The translations under genes and the position numbers were made by a program. Positions 63,643-64,000 of a stretch of 64,000 nucleotides of DNA are shown one piece after another (within the stretch, counting starts at the first letter, position 1; each line of letters opens with the position of its first letter). The stretch spans positions 521,001 through 585,000 of the forward strand of contig JACVVK020000340.1 of NCBI GenBank assembly GCA_018292915.2, read 5' to 3'. The notes beneath the pieces are model-generated. The model was not told where the DNA came from. It saw only the letters and a list, made by a program, of their open reading frames with translations, and ran no database searches. Source of the DNA: Batillaria attramentaria (Eukaryota; Mollusca; Gastropoda; Batillariidae).

Positions 63643-64000
63643 GCCACTGTTCCAAAAACTGAAGCTGGCTTCTGTGTAGCCCGATTCATGTGACACAGGA
63701 GGCCCGAGTCACTGAAGCTGTTTGGAGCACTGTGGGGCGGCGGGGATTTTGAGTGTGTGACGGTTGGGTGGCAGCTCGGGTCGGAATCAAAGGTGTGACG
63801 ACCGTGACACTGCAACCGTTACAAATCCCAAACGTAGTCACTGTACGGTTTCTGTGTCGCCCGACAGGTCCACAAAGACTGAAATGATAGGTGTGGGAAA
63901 TCCGAGACAACGAAAGGGGACTGTGTGCTGCCGGTTTACTGATGGCGGCTGGTACACATTTTCACCACAAGATCGTAAATCAACGCTTGAAACACTGATC
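63643..64000. other. Window end, no gene seen
   Basis: Unique-looking sequence with no open frame or splice structure that could be assigned. Confidence 0.5.

Overview
The window is animal nuclear DNA. Genes are split into short GT-AG exons by long introns. Dinucleotide microsatellites and minisatellites are very dense, and there are many tRNA-derived SINEs and small inverted-repeat DNA elements. Protein similarity plus this repeat style suggests a lophotrochozoan, most likely a marine gastropod mollusc; that assignment is inference, since no species marker is present. No rRNA gene, functional tRNA gene, CRISPR array or bacterial operon was seen.

Layout. 1-15064: no exon that I can recognise; it holds microsatellites, small local duplications and anonymous sequence, and is either the large 5' intron or the upstream flank of the next gene. 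15065-35077 (+): 31 consecutive exons that join without a frame break into about 1,205 residues, the central and C-terminal part of centlein (CNTLN), a coiled-coil centriole/centrosome-linker protein. A poly(A) signal follows at 35355. The N-terminal exons are missing. One intron carries a 3.9 kb TTAA-flanked, THAP-containing, Kolobok-like DNA transposon (18107-22045) with a broken transposase. Another carries about 0.9 kb of CA-rich repeat.

35378-48660: intergenic. It contains a pogo/Tigger-like MITE, a 678 bp TTAA foldback element, SINEs, several tandem arrays and a roughly 35-copy 27 bp minisatellite. 48661-52351 (-): internal exons of a two-immunoglobulin-domain cell-surface protein of the DPR/zig-8 (lachesin/IgLON-like) class, including a 30 nt micro-exon. 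Its 5' exons are not recognisable in the window. The 3' part of one Ig exon has been copied tandemly into the next intron. 52352-64000: repeat-rich DNA with a 57-58 bp tandem array, SINEs, compound GT/GA microsatellites and most copies of a roughly 285 bp dispersed element whose ends carry CACACG.

The two genes are unrelated in function (centrosome cohesion versus cell recognition), and nothing in the sequence couples them. I found no convincing new multi-gene system. The most interesting items are the Kolobok-like element, the tandem Ig-exon fragments, and the repeats placed tightly against splice sites.
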